Below, piece after piece: positions 1 to 11,929 of a stretch of DNA of 62,000 nucleotides (the first letter of the stretch is position 1; the number at the start of each line of letters is the position of its first letter). Origin of the DNA: Cristatella mucedo. Taxonomy: Eukaryota; Bryozoa; Phylactolaemata; Cristatellidae. The translations under genes were made by a program, and so were the position numbers. The notes below the pieces were generated by a model. It had not been told where the DNA came from and searched no databases. It was given only the letters and a program-made list of their open reading frames with translations. The stretch spans positions 960,001 through 1,022,000 of the forward strand of contig WPIO01000127.1 in the NCBI GenBank assembly GCA_009760855.2, written 5' to 3'.

Positions 1-1795
1 GAAAGTAGACTGCTACAGCTATAGCAAATTATGCTACGGCTAAGCGTTGAAGGCCAACTGATCAAATATACATGACTTGCTAGAAATACCAGCAGCACAA
101 CTTAGCAAAACAAGGTTGGACTGCAATTAATAAAGAGGAGATACATTGAATGAACCAATTGGCAAATAGCCCTTATAGGGTTGTTCACACTGCCTTTGCA
201 AAAAGTAAATATCCTGTTGCATATCCCGCTAAGGTTCGTTGAATGGTGGCCAAAGATACACCGACTAAGCAAGCCTACCAATCAATCTATTTACTTTGCA
301 TTGCACATCCTCTTACACAGCTTGTAGCTCTGGATGCAAACGATATACAAAACAATCGATAACGAATTCTTAATTATGCTGGCAATATTAGAACCTCCCT
401 CCAGATCAAGCTCTATCCACTACAGTCGAGCAATCAGTTGAGAATGAGCGGCCGGGGAATGGACTAAATACACAGCAGATGCTAGCAGTCAAGGCCGAGC
501 TCTGTCGCGTCTTTTCGCACAATTGGTTTTAAGCCTTAACGGAATACGAACACGAGCGTTATTAAAGGAGCAGCAGACATCTCCCGATGAGCGGCGCAGC
601 AGAAGATGGCAATGCAGCCACAACTTCATGCCACCTCCTCCTTCCGCTTCTTTCCGGCCACTGGGCCAAAAGAAAATGCCAGCATCTACTACCGGCCAAT
701 GCCAGGAGTCGGTGGCTGGAGGAGGATCCTGTAGTACAACAGTTCTGCTGCAATCCACCAAGTTTCAGTGCGGCGACATCGAGAACCTTCGGTGGTCTCT
801 ATCGCCGAACGACTGCTTTTCTAAAATCGCTCGGCTAATCGTTGCTGCTGCTGAGACCCGACGGTCCAGCTGTTTGGCCCTCGGGCTGCCCCTCGGGCTG
901 CCAGGGATCTGCTTTGCTATATACCCACACTGAGCAAAGCATTCCAATAATAGCAAGCACTGTGCCAAGGCTCTGCTGCTTCTGCTACATCATGCTCTGC
1001 TGACTTGTCGCAATCGTACGGAATCTCCCGAGAGCCCATCTATTTACGTATCCGTATTATGTATTTATGTAACCGTATCTATTTATGCTTAAGCCAAGTT
1101 GCTTGCTTGAGGGGCTGAGACAGCAGCAGTTACCACCAGCTGGCAACAGCTGCTGATGCTGGTTTCTAGCTGCTGCTACAGCTGCTGCTGCCTCAGGCAA
1201 GAGTCTCGGTCCAGTGAAAGCAGATGGCACCAATGCCGGCTTTGCACGATAGCTAAGAGTGAAGGAGAGATCAAAGGAACTGAGGCTTGCCATGTATTAA
1301 AGCTAAGGTATTAGCTGAGTAGGAGGCGGAGGGGGGGCTTACATCAGCCTGAGGGGGCTACAGCATGCTGCCTACTTCAGTCATAAAGAGAAGCAGCAGC
1401 AACAGTCTACAATTGAGGGGCTACGCAATGCACAGATAGCCACATCAACTGAAGCAAGAAACTATGTTGCCTTCACCTTAAAAGGCTATCGTGCTCACGA
1501 CGCAGAGCAAACAGCAAGACAAGGTCTGCAAACAGGGCATACTCACGTGCTCTGGTATCTCTGACATCAGAGATAGGCAGCAAATAAGCAAACTGCATCC
1601 CAACCAGGGACAAACAGCGGGACATTATGGCTTGCTCAATTTTGCCAGCTACGATTGCAACCTACCAGTATACTGGGAGCGCCGACATGTTCCAGGATCG
1701 TAGCTACTGCGCTAATTGCACTAGAAGGGCAGCCGACTTGTTCATTCTGCCAGCACTCGCCAGCTCGAGTCTCGGCCAGACAGATCCACACACAC
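1..1795. other. Intergenic sequence, no gene recognised
   Basis: No domain, splice-consistent exon or repeat family could be assigned here. The open frames between about 490 and 970 overlap on both strands and have low-complexity composition, which is what chance gives in GC-rich sequence. CAG/CTG-rich stretches occur near 1120-1200 and 1390-1410. Confidence 0.5.
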
Positions 1796-2120
1796 ATAAG
1801 AATAATAAATTTGATAAAGCTCCCTCAGAGAACTCAAACTCTTTCTAGGCACTTTACATTTGCTGCAAAGGCAGCACGATTGCATGATTAGTGGTAGCAT
1901 GCTCAATGACAGCATGCATAACATGGTTAGGGGTGACATGCACAGGGTCAGCATACAAATGGGGTTAGTGTCAGCACACAAATAGGGTTAGTGGCAGCAT
2001 GCAAAGTGTCAGCAAACATATGCACGTAAAGGAAGAATCAATGGACATGGACCCACTAAATGCTGTGATAAATATGTGTTTCTAGTATCTTTTTTAATGT
2101 GGTCTGATTAAGATTATCAT
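1796..2120 (-). mobile_element. LINE-A 3' end fragment
   Basis: Read on the minus strand this is the 3' untranslated tail of the CR1/L2-like LINE-A. It has the terminal stem-loop (GAGTTCTCTGAGGG-type motif), the conserved upstream stretch seen in the copies at 37058-37320 and 41230-41500, and a short A/T-rich end. There is no coding capacity. It ends close to an oppositely oriented LINE-A piece at 2130. Confidence 0.8.
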
Positions 2121-2129
2121 ATTAAGACC

Positions 2130-2640
2130 TCAAACCTAGCAAGTAAGTTCCAGTATGGTTTCAGAGTTAATTACTCCACTGAGTCACCATTGCTTCGGGT
2201 GTATAACGACCTAATTAGGAATGCAGACATGGGTAGAGTATATCTGCTTGTTTTGCTCGATCTTTCGGCAGCTTTTGATACTATTGATCACCAAGCCCTT
2301 CTTGAGCGCCTCTCATCTCGCCTGGGCATCACTGGCACTGCACTGCTATGGTTCAGGTCCTATCTCAGTGGGAGACTCCATAGTATTGATGTGAAAGGAC
2401 AAAGATCATCCAAGAAATCTCTGAAATATATGGTACCTTGGGGATTTACGCTTGGTCTGCTTCTTTTCAGTTTATCATCTCCTTCTTGCCGATGTGATCG
2501 CAAAACACAATCTAGGCTTTCACTTCTATGACACTCAGTTGTACCTTTGTTGCAGTCCCTCCCAGCCCTCGAGCAAGTGGAATTTTCTAAACACCCATGA
2601 TGCATGTATTGAATGGATACAGAGCAAAGTTCTTAGCTGA
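2130..2640 (+). pseudogene. LINE-A reverse transcriptase fragment
   Basis: The plus-strand frame from about 2190 reads as the palm region of a non-LTR reverse transcriptase, including LLVLLDLSAAFDTIDHQALL, which matches the 37-40 kb LINE-A copy. The catalytic Y-x-DD box is damaged: codons are missing, so FHFYADDTQL-type sequence reads FHFYDTQL. The frame breaks further downstream. The fragment is cut off at about 2640 by a LINE-B copy. It is a dead retrotransposon, not a host gene. Confidence 0.85.
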
Positions 2641-3101
2641 CCCACAAGGCCAGCCACGGCTTGGCTTCTCCATACCTAGTTGAACTGCTGCATCAGTTTC
2701 AGCCTGTTCGCGCCTTCAGGTCCTGTATGGAAAATAAATTAGTTGCTCCATGCCTGTGATTAAAGACCGTTGGCGACAGAAGCTTTAGCTCTGCAGGTCC
2801 TTGACTGTGGAACTCGCTTCCACGATTCTTTCGCACCGACAACTACTCTCCTGCTGTCAATTATGGCTCATCCTTTTCAGCAGTCCTGAGCTGCTACTTC
2901 TATGCTGCACACTACCTTAACTGCTCCTCACCTGCTATGCTTTCCACTTTCTCTTTGTTGCGTGAGATGAAGACTGTTGGCTACAGAATGCATACCGAAA
3001 GCCACTTATGCAGTGAGTGGGCTGTACAAAACTCTCCTACATAACACCCACATAGTATTTGTGGCTCTGTGGAGTTGCAGATGGAGATACATTATATTAC
3101 A
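2641..3101 (+). mobile_element. LINE-B 3' fragment nested in LINE-A
   Basis: This stretch is the complement of the LINE-B copy at 25700-26168: the C-terminal coding part of a second CR1/L2-like LINE, then its 3' untranslated region ending in GGAGATACATTATATTAC. LINE-A coding sequence stops just before it and resumes just after, at 3102 (KSAYFQLYNIAKI). It is therefore a nested insertion. About 60 codons of LINE-A are missing at the junction. Confidence 0.8.
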
Positions 3102-3825
3102 AGTCTGCCTACTTTCAGCTATATAACATTGCTAAAATTCGTAGTTGCTTAGATAGGGATAACACATCTAAATCGGTCCATGCATTTTTTGTGATTTATC
3201 CAGATTCGACTTCTGATACTCACTGCTTGCTGATCTGCCGGCCTGTGCAATCAGATGCATACAGCTGGTGCAAAAACTCTGCAGCTAGGCTCATCTGTCG
3301 TGAGTGTCGCAATTGCCACATCACTCCACTGCTTGCTGACCTATACTAGCTGCCAATCAAGGACCATGTCGACTTCAACGTTTTGTCACTTACTTTTAGG
3401 TCCCTTCATTCTCTGGCTCCAGCCTACCTATCAGAACTACTCCCCCATCGGGCGAAGAATCATGCAACCCCCTGTTCTGACTTGAACCGTTTAGCCATAC
3501 CTCGTCCAAACCTCAAGCGGTTGGAGGCCATGCCTTTAGTTCCTATGCTCCCAAAGCCTGGAACTTACTACCCACGCAGGTTGCAACGTCCCTTGACATG
3601 ATGACATTTAAAAAGAAGCTTAAAATGCACAAGCTTATTACAGCATTTGCTGGTCTTCGTAATTTGTCCTTCGTATGCATGTACCTGCTTACATGTACCT
3701 GCTGCTTGCGGATTCTATCACCAAACATTTGGCAATGCTTCATATGCAGCATCTGTAAAGTGCCCGGAGAGATTCAATTCTCTGATGGCGCTATAAAAAT
3801 GCATTACTGTTATTATTACTAAGTG
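3102..3825 (+). pseudogene. LINE-A C-terminal coding region and tail
   Basis: This continues the interrupted LINE-A copy. It encodes, with several frameshifts and stops, the C-terminal thumb/connection segment (KSAYFQL, CRECRNCHITPLLADL, SLHSLAPAYLSELLPHRAK-type sequence), then the 3' untranslated region with the terminal hairpin, and ends in a TTA-type microsatellite near 3815. Confidence 0.85.
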
Positions 3826-4165
3826 GGGATATCGTGACAAAAGTCGGAAGTGAGTTTCAGGCTTTGGGAGCATACGAACTTAAGACACGGTCTCCAAATG
3901 ATCTGAAGTTCGTACGAGGTATAGGCAAACGATAAGTTTCCGAAAAGGGAGTGCTACTATGCTTAGCCTGGTGGGGGAGTAGTTCTGATAAGTAGGCTGG
4001 AGCCAGAGAACGACGGGACCTAGAAGTGAATGACAGAACCTTGAAGTCGATGTGTTGCTTGACTGGGAGCCAGTGCAGGTCGGCAAGAAGTGGTGCGATG
4101 CGGCAACTGCGACGCTCACGACAGACAAGCTTAGCCACATCTTCCCCATCAAGGCACCGAGTCAT
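3826..4165 (-). pseudogene. LINE-A C-terminal fragment
   Basis: On the minus strand a 102-codon frame reads as the LINE-A C-terminal region (VCRERRSCRIAPLLADLHWLPVK and SLAPAYLSELLPHQAK are visible in short pieces). It lies tail-to-tail with the plus-strand copy that ends at 3825. It is truncated at both ends. Confidence 0.85.
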
Positions 4166-4589
4166 ACTATTTAGTCAGATTTGCACCAGCCAGTCATATC
4201 AGTAAAGCAGCAGCAGCCGGTCATATCAGTACACGGCAGCAGCTGTAAGGTAGCAGCAGCAGTAACAGCTGCCTTCCACTCAAAAGGCGTACATGCAGGC
4301 TATCTCCAGCCCTCCCATTCTCTGCCTCCCCCTCTATCTGTGTCTAGTTATAACAACAAACAACAATGTCCAAGTTATAACAACCGGGTGGGGAGCGGTC
4401 CGACCTCATATTGATGTCCACTTGTGCCTGTGCATCTAAAACCTTGGTTCTCGGAAAAGAAAATGCTAAGACTGCTCATGCGAAGGTGTTCAGTAGTATC
4501 CGGCGAATAGCAGGTTGATCGGGGTATCCGTTGGCCCTCATAAATACTACCACATTTTGAGTATGCATGCGTGCATGTGTTGTGGTGCG

Positions 4590-4800
4590 TTTGTGTAAAT
4601 AAATAAATATATATATATATGTAAATATATGTAATATATGTAATATATAATATATAATATATATATATATAATATATAATATATATATATGTGTGTGTGT
4701 GTAATATATGTAATATATATGTAATATATAATATATATGTAATATAATATATATAATAATATATAATATGTGTAATGTATATGTAAATATATGCACTGTA
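4590..4800. repeat. AT-rich TA/TATG-type microsatellite
   Basis: Imperfect TA, TGTAATA and (TG)n repeats cover about 210 bp. Long minus-strand frames rich in Tyr/Ile/Thr through this block are translations of the repeat, not genes. Position 4181-4590 upstream of it holds nothing I recognise. Confidence 0.9.
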
Positions 4801-4829
4801 TAGAAGGAGAACGAAAAGCAGTGTAATGC

Positions 4830-5260
4830 AATGTATCTCCCTCCCCACGTAAATCCTCAAGAGCTACAAAGAGGAGAGTAGGATGGGGGGTTGCTAAGCT
4901 GGAGACTTTTCTACGGCGCATTCAAAGCCTCAGCGGCATTCGGTAGCTAGCAGACTTCATCTCACTCAACGAAGAGAAAGTGAGAAGCATAGCCGAGTCA
5001 GGAGGGCAGCGTAGGTAGCGAGTAGCCTGCAAGTAGCAGCTCACGGCGGCTGGAAAGGATGTGCCACAGTCGGCAGCAGGAGCGTAGATGTCGATGCGTG
5101 AGGATCGTGGAAGTCGTGGAAGTTCCGCAGTCTAGGACCTGCAGAGTGACGGTTTCTGTAGCCAACGGTCTTTTAAGCAGACGAGCGGAACAGCTAAAGT
5201 ATCGTCCATTGAGGACCAGTGGGACGAAAATAAGACGCACTGGCAGAAGCAGCTCCCACT
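4830..5260 (-). mobile_element. LINE-B 3' fragment
   Basis: The order of motifs matches the other LINE-B copies: a tail beginning GTAATGCAATGTATCTCC on the plus strand, then GCATTCAAAGCCTCAGCGGC, then the antisense C-terminal coding segment up to about 5260. It is 5' truncated. Confidence 0.75.
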
Positions 5261-5261
5261 A

Positions 5262-5665
5262 AACTAGACTAGATTGTTCCGCTGGCAGCTTCCTATTCAG
5301 CAGTATCCGGTGCAACGGGCCGACAACTCGACCGCGAAATGAAAGCAGCCTATTAGGTAGAGATCAGTTGAAAAAAAAAGGGAAAAAAGAAAGAAACACC
5401 AGACACCCGACCCACGCACCCACCTCCTTCTCCTCATGAATACGACACGACGGATGCTAACCTTTACTTCGTTAAGGACCCGTCAGCTGCAGCTACCTCT
5501 TCTCTAATGTATTACATCAGCAATCGGGACGAGGTCGATGAGGCCACACAGGACATTCGTCCACGGCTCCGCTGCTGCTGCTGCTGCTGCCTCGGACCGA
5601 GCGGCCAAGCGGGAACTATGCCATCAAATGAACAGCTGCAAAGAGAGGGAAGTCCAAGTGAGAAA
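5262..5665. other. Unassigned spacer
   Basis: Includes an A-rich stretch near 5370-5395 and a (CTG)n run of about six units at 5572-5590. No coding signal was found. Confidence 0.4.
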
Positions 5666-5667
5666 CC

Positions 5668-5868
5668 TTGACCTTGACCGCGATTATGGACGAGATGAGC
5701 TTGACAGCTGAACCTCGATTACGAGGTTTGACAGCTGAACCTTGACCTTGACCGCGATTATGGACGAGATGAGCTTGACAGCTGAACCTCGATTTCGAGG
5801 TTTGACAGCTGAACCTTGACCTTGACCGCGATTATGGACGAGATGAGCTTGACAGCTGAACCTCGATA
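5668..5868. repeat. 74-bp tandem repeat, about 2.7 copies
   Basis: The unit begins ACCTTGACCTTGACCGCG and contains two GACAGCTGAACCT segments. Copies start near 5668, 5742 and 5816, differing at one or two bases. The open frame across it is repeat-derived. Confidence 0.9.
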
Positions 5869-5869
5869 C

Positions 5870-8600
5870 CAAGCTACATAAGCTTTGCTGCTGAATTACA
5901 ACTGAACCGTTGCTTACGAAATAGCCACGATAAGCCGAGACTTGTGAGCAGTGCGATGCATTATTATGTACAAACGAGATTACTGCATGACATGATCTGG
6001 CCATTATATAAGACCTGGACCTGACGGCAGCCTCGCTCTGAGAGTCCAAGTGCGAGCTCTGCTGTAAGCCTGAAAGGTAGTCGGCTGGTCGACGTTAAAT
6101 GTCGTATCAACTGCAATATACAGGCTATTGTTGTACTTTTTCCACTACAGGCTATTGTTATACTTTTTCTAATATGGTGCTGCCGTTAGCACTGCCTACA
6201 GAATATCGAGCGCTGTGCTGTTTAAACTAAATTGAAACCTTGCGATTCGGCCTTCAGTTTGTATGCGCCCAAAGTGTCGAACTCGCTGCCGGCTTCAGTC
6301 AGCGCCTACATGGACTGCGCATCACTCAAGTTTAAACTAAGACGCATCTGTGCATCCCAGCTTCCGCTTCGCCCCAGTGAACTTGTCTGCTGCTTAGTTT
6401 GTGTGCGCTTTTCGAGCTTAGCTCTGAGCATGATGCGGGCCATGTTACTGAACTGGTATCCCGTCTTGCGTGCTTTTGCACGCTGGTCTCACCGGCCACT
6501 TTCGTACTTGTGCACGCTATGGCTTCTGGCTGGTCTAGCAAGCATCGGGGCGCTTTCGTAAAGATTTAATGCCATTCGGGCGCTACACTACAGACGACCT
6601 ATTAGTAGTAGTAGTAGTATTGTTGTTGTCATTATGAGCGAACAGTTTAAATCCAACGGTCGACGACGAGTGGCCAGAATCGCACGGTCGCACCTCTCGG
6701 AGAAAGCGGCCATGCCAGAAAAATACGTCATCGGCCAAAGCGCCAGCCGCGGTTACGCAGCCCCACACAAGCGAAGGAGACGCCGTCGCGCTCGAAGCAA
6801 AGGATGACGTAGCGCTCCTTCTGGGCGTACAACCGCAGGCTCCTGAAAGCAGAGGCCAGAGTCCTGCCAGCTCGCAATCATTTCGACAGATAACGAAAGG
6901 GGCGCCGGCTCAGACTGAAGAACTGCGCTCCGCCCGTCTATGCCCACGAAAAAAGTCAGCAAGACCTCAAGGTCGAGGACTCCAGGACTCAAGGTCGAGG
7001 ACTCCAGGACTCCGAGGCGTCGGACCTCCTTCCTCTGCTTCTCGGTCGCTCCCTCGCTCGATCTACTCCTTCCCACCTTCCGGCTTCCTTCTCTCCTCCT
7101 TCCTTCCTTCCTCCGACTCGGTACGCTCCGCCGCCGCTGCCCCGCAGCTGCCGCCAGCCTCGCTATCGACCAGTTTCGCCGGTCGTCGCGCGACGACCGG
7201 CGACGACGCAACGACGCGCTTTGACGCGCCTGCTGTTTGGCTGCGCCTCTCTAGGTCTGCTCGGTGCGGAGAGCTTCCATAGCGAACCGCTAGAACCGAA
7301 TATACTAGAACGTAAGCGTACCGTCCGACAGGGTGCGTCCTGGTTAACTGCGCGTAGCGCACGGTGGCGATGAATTTCGAAATCCCCACAGAACTGCAGC
7401 CTTCTCTAAGACCTTATTAAACTAAGAATTAATGAGCTCTACAAAAACTGTAATCCTGCTCGACCAATTTTGAGCGATCAGTCTCGGCGCCCGAACTGGC
7501 AGCGATATACGCATGAGGCGGAGGCGACCGAGCTGGCACCGCGGCGAGCCGACGAAAGTGAGCCGGGTGCATACCGGAAACGCATTGCGATCGAGCGCTC
7601 GGCTGCTCAGCAGCTGAATCGTGCGAGCCCCGTTAGTGGCTCAACGCGTGGTTGCGTAGCTTACCGAACGGTAAGAAGCTACCCGTCCAAAAAGCAGACC
7701 GCCTCACGGGCTGGCCTGAGACGACGCCTCCGAGCGAGCGCGCTCGTAAATGGGCTCGTTGTCTCGGAGCCGCGCCCTGGCACCTCTGACCCGAGTTCAC
7801 TTCGCCGATTGGGGCTCCCTCCGTTTCGCGCTCTTTCGCCCTCTCTCGCGGTTCGTCGGCCAAAAAAAAATTCGAAATCACCTAAAGCGTGGGCTGTGCA
7901 ATTAGGCTTCCACCTGCACGCTTAGCTCAATCCTACTGGGGGGGGGGTACTTTACGTAGGTACCCCTACGCGAGCTAAGGTGAGAAGAAAGTTCGCGTTG
8001 GCGGATTTGTCGGCCTCATTTGTGCAGCGGCAGAGCGGCCGCAGAGCGGCGGCCTCTCCAACTATCGCTCCTGCTTACGGTGGGCACTATGAAATTTCCC
8101 GCTGCAGTTCTTGAATCATTGACCGCGAACGCTTGACCGCAATGCTTGATCGCAATGTTCGAGCGCCTCACCGTCGGGTCAAGACCCGGGCGCGCAACGG
8201 ACAGCGCCGGCCGAGCGAACTGCGACCTCGTAAGCCCTCCGTCGGACCAACTGTCGTGACGTAGCGCCGGCGTAACGCCGCGTAGCTCCCAACTTTAACA
8301 TGGGCATGCGTGGCTATCGCAGCTACAGTTCCTCCGTAGAGTCTTCCTTTACGAGCTCGCGGCAGACAGAGTTGCCACGCTACGCTTCCCTCCACTTCGT
8401 CCGACGACACGCACGTGCTTACGCGGACGTTCGTGCGCGCGCGAGCCTGGGTGCGCGCTTGCACGTGCGCGCGCGTGCTTGTGCGTGCGTGCTTGTCGCT
8501 AGCACGTCGCACCGGCGCCGCGTCGCAGATGGAGACCGTGCTTGAAAGGTCTTTTGCGTGGCACTTTCCGGCTGAGAGCGCAAGCTAACGCTAATGACGT
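5870..8600. other. GC-rich spacer without assigned gene
   Basis: No protein family was recognised. Open frames occur on both strands (for example 6753-7211 minus and 7470-7925 plus), but they are arginine/serine-rich and overlap one another. A small complete frame at 6634-6807 (+) encodes 57 residues with a very basic end (HKRRRRRRARSKG). A perfect palindrome lies at 7177-7202, and a sequence resembling a lysine-tRNA primer-binding site (GGCGCCCGAACTGGCA) at about 7488. Confidence 0.4.
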
Positions 8601-8660
8601 CGTAAGCTAATGACGTTGCGGCTTGGCCAGGTGAGCAGCCAGCCCGTCGCCAGGCGTTTG

Positions 8661-9345
<685 letters not shown>

Positions 9346-9929
9346 TTTGAGAGAGAGGACCTCGAGTTGAGAGAGAGAGGGGGACCGGAGCGCCGCGATC
9401 TCCAGCCCCTGAGCATGAGCTGCTCGGCTTCAGCGCCAGGCAGCCTGGCCTCGATGAGGGGCTCGATCCACTGTTTTCCTCCGGTAAATTGAAAGCGGAA
9501 AGTCGAAAAAGGGGGGCCGGAGCATTTTTTTTCAAGTGCGCCGCCTTCGCCGACGATCCGTTTGGCACGTCGTGGTGCCAGGTCATAGATCGCATCGAAC
9601 GATCGTTGCGCTGACGTTTGCACGTGCGCGAGCTGAGCAGCTCCGGGCTTTAGGTGCCAGATGGTTGGATCTTCCCGCGCTTGATATTTGTATAGCTCAC
9701 AGCGCCGGCCAAGGCGAAATTCTAGGGCGCTCCAGAGAGCTGCTCCGCGGGAAATCGCTGAGCAGCTCTCAAGAAGGGAGCGGTCGTGGTAGACGGTTTG
9801 CCGCGAGAACGAGGAAGGCGGCGAAGAAGCGCCTGCCTTCTCGAGCCGCGAGCAAGAGGTCGCTGCGGGCGGTCGCGGTAGGGATCAGCAGGCCGATCGA
9901 TGTCGGCTCGCTTGTCAACCCTGGTGTCG
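9346..9929. other. GC-rich spacer, uncertain open frame
   Basis: A plus-strand frame of 214 codons (9536-10180) crosses this region into the dispersed repeat at 9930. It is Arg/Ala/Ser-rich with no recognisable domain, and because its 3' half lies in a repeat I do not call it a gene. Confidence 0.35.
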
Positions 9930-10330
9930 CGGCTAGTGATTTAAGAGTAGGGCGACGCTCGCTCACGGCTCCTTTCTTCGCCTTCGGCTCCGTTTCGACG
10001 CCGTCGCCGGCCGTTGCCGGACTCGTTTTCTCTGAAAGTGAGGCTGCTGGGCGGAAGAGCTGTTCGCGAGCGATTGGCGGGACAGAGTTTGGAAGCGCCA
10101 GGAGAATCCGGCCGTATAGCGCCCTTTTCTCGCATTGTGTGTGTTTTGTGTGTATGTGCGCGCACGTGGTCCCGGCGTAGGAATCTGCCGCTGCGAACCA
10201 GAAGTAGTCAGGTGCAGTGTAGTAGTGCTTCTACGTAGACGAAACGGCCTCCCCCCAGTATCCCTGCCTTGGCGAAGGTGCAGGCAGAATCCTAGTTCTC
10301 CGGTCGGTGTTTAGGTTCCGATTGTTCGGG
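9930..10330 (+). repeat. Dispersed GC-rich repeat R4, copy 1
   Basis: This shares an ordered series of motifs with 35815-36120: GGGCGACGCTCGCTC, a CG-rich middle, GTGTGTTTTGTGT, GCGCGCACGTGGTC/GCTCGCACGTGGTC and CCTAGTTCTCCGG. Divergence is moderate. No coding function or class was identified; it could be part of an LTR or a non-autonomous element. Confidence 0.65.
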
Positions 10331-10606
10331 CCCCTCCGCCTATTTGTGTCGTTCCCCACTATAGACGTAGGTGGCCTAAGTGCGGGGGCGTAGGTCCCCT
10401 GTAAGAGTGCTTGTTTCATTGAGAGCCTGCAACGAGTGTGATGATAAAACTGAACTAGACGCGCAGCAATATTGCGAATAAAGTTCGGTAAAATCTATTA
10501 ATGTGTGTATTCCTATCCAATTCACGTGACGAACTCACTACCCCTTAGTGACGGTAAGTAGGTCAGCGCCAGAAACGCTCCTTTCGTCGCGGCCTGCTTA
10601 TTTAGC

Positions 10607-10712
10607 GTAGATTATTATTTAGGCTTATTGGCTTATTGAGCGTAGATTATTATTTAGGCTTATTGGCTTATTGAGCGTAGATTATTATTTATGCTTATTG
10701 GCTTATTGGGCG
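10607..10712 (+). repeat. 35-bp tandem repeat, 3 copies
   Basis: The unit starts GCGTAGATTATTATTTAGGC and ends GGCTTATTGA. Copies 1 and 2 are identical, and copy 3 differs at two positions. Confidence 0.9.
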
Positions 10713-10868
10713 TAGACGGGCACCGAATCCCACTCGGCAGTAGGCTACGCCACTTGGAAAGCGGCAGGTTAGGCGTCCTCCACCGAGCTTTCGGCGTTAC
10801 ACGTGTGAAAGTGTGCGTTCGAGCAGGCAGCGGTGTATTCAGTATTTGCATGATTGTAAATGAATAAA

Positions 10869-11095
10869 CACAATTCATTTGTATAGCGCTCTACGAGAAC
10901 TTAATCTATATTCAGGCACTTCACAATACGCTACGAGGCTCGAGCCAACGACCGATCTCACTCCTCAAATACATTAATCTGACCTCGGTCGTGGCGACCA
11001 CTTTAACCCGCTGTGTCAAACCAGCACGACGCATAGACGCGTGTGTCGTTGTTTGCACTTTCGAAAAGCTCCGAATAATAAGCCGACGATACACT
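10869..11095 (-). mobile_element. SINE-B copy
   Basis: On the minus strand a tRNA-like head (GGTTTGACACAGCGGGTTAAAG with box A-like sequence, then a degenerate box B in GGCTCGAGCC) is followed by the SINE-B tail AGATTAAGTTCTCGTAGAGCGC and an A/T-rich end. The structure matches the copies at 59596 (+) and 41668 (-), but with an insertion in the body. Confidence 0.7.
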
Positions 11096-11499
11096 GCATA
11101 CATTGTGTAGCCCAATCAAAGACTGTGCGCATAAATTAGTTAACAGAGGTGAGGCATCTGCAGGTGACTCGGTAGGACATTAAACGGAAGTAAACGGTAA
11201 CTAAGGTGGGCCTCGCGATGGCAGCGCTACCTGGAAAAGTAACGGCTGGGGAAATGGTCGGATAGCTTAAGAGAATGTATCGTCATTCGAAAGAATTTTT
11301 GGATTGAGTTCCAGGATGGAGGGCCCAAAAAAGTATGCGCAACGCGCGTAGAAAAGGGCAGAGCAAAAAACTTACTGACAGAAAAGCCTGAGATGAGGCA
11401 AAACCAGCACAGAAAGTCGGCTAGGATTTAAAAGGCTAAGGCATGGTGGGCCTCGAGAGTAAGAGCTAAGAATCACGAGTAAGACTTTTTTCTGAGGCG

Positions 11500-11600
11500 T
11501 CAATTATGGAGCAGGCACGTGAGTTGCCACATCACACCACTTCTCGCCGACCTTTAGTGGCTCCCAATCAAGCAGCGGATCCACTTCAAGGTTCTGTAAC
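11500..11600 (+). mobile_element. LINE-A internal fragment
   Basis: About 90 bp match the LINE-A segment encoding CHITPLLADL.WLPVKQ (GTTGCCACATCACACCACTT, CTCGCCGACC). It is degenerate and truncated. Confidence 0.7.
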
Positions 11601-11720
11601 AATAATAGTAATAATGATAATATTAATTAATTTTATATAGCACCCTCAGAGAACTCAGTCTGTTTCTAGGCGCTTTACATTTGCTGCAAAGAAAACGCAA
11701 TCGAAAGGTGAGTACTAGAG
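11601..11720 (-). mobile_element. LINE-A 3' tail
   Basis: Read on the minus strand it contains the terminal hairpin (GCGCCTAGAAACAGACTGAG, then TTCTCTGAGGGTGC) and an A/T-rich microsatellite end. It abuts dispersed repeat R3. Confidence 0.75.
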
Positions 11721-11744
11721 TCTCAGTAGCACTATTTGATTCTC

Positions 11745-11910
11745 CTGTCATTGCTGGCGCATGCGATATTGTCTCAAAGAAGTTTAATATGTCATAAAGA
11801 GGTTTAATCAAATTGCCGCCCGTCTTACCCCGCGACAGCGAAGCGGAAGCGGCGACGGGGTGGCAGAGTGAGAACAGGCTGCCGGCGTTCGGGCGGAAGT
11901 CACCTACAGC
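11745..11910. repeat. Dispersed repeat R3, copy 1
   Basis: It shares GGCGCATGCG, a TTAT/AAAGA.GTTT block, CTTACC, and a GCGGAAGCGGCG-type GC-rich segment with 34968-35100. Both copies lie immediately beside a LINE-A tail, which suggests R3 is part of the LINE-A 3' region in a variant subfamily, or a repeated insertion site. Confidence 0.5.
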
Positions 11911-11929
11911 CGTATTCTTGCTTACATCT

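Noticed and set aside
4375-4921. Tyrosine/isoleucine-rich frames up to 161 codons resembling a membrane protein
   Set aside because: Translation of a TA/TG microsatellite.
9536-10180. A 214-codon gene
   Set aside because: Low-complexity, no domain, and its second half lies in dispersed repeat R4.
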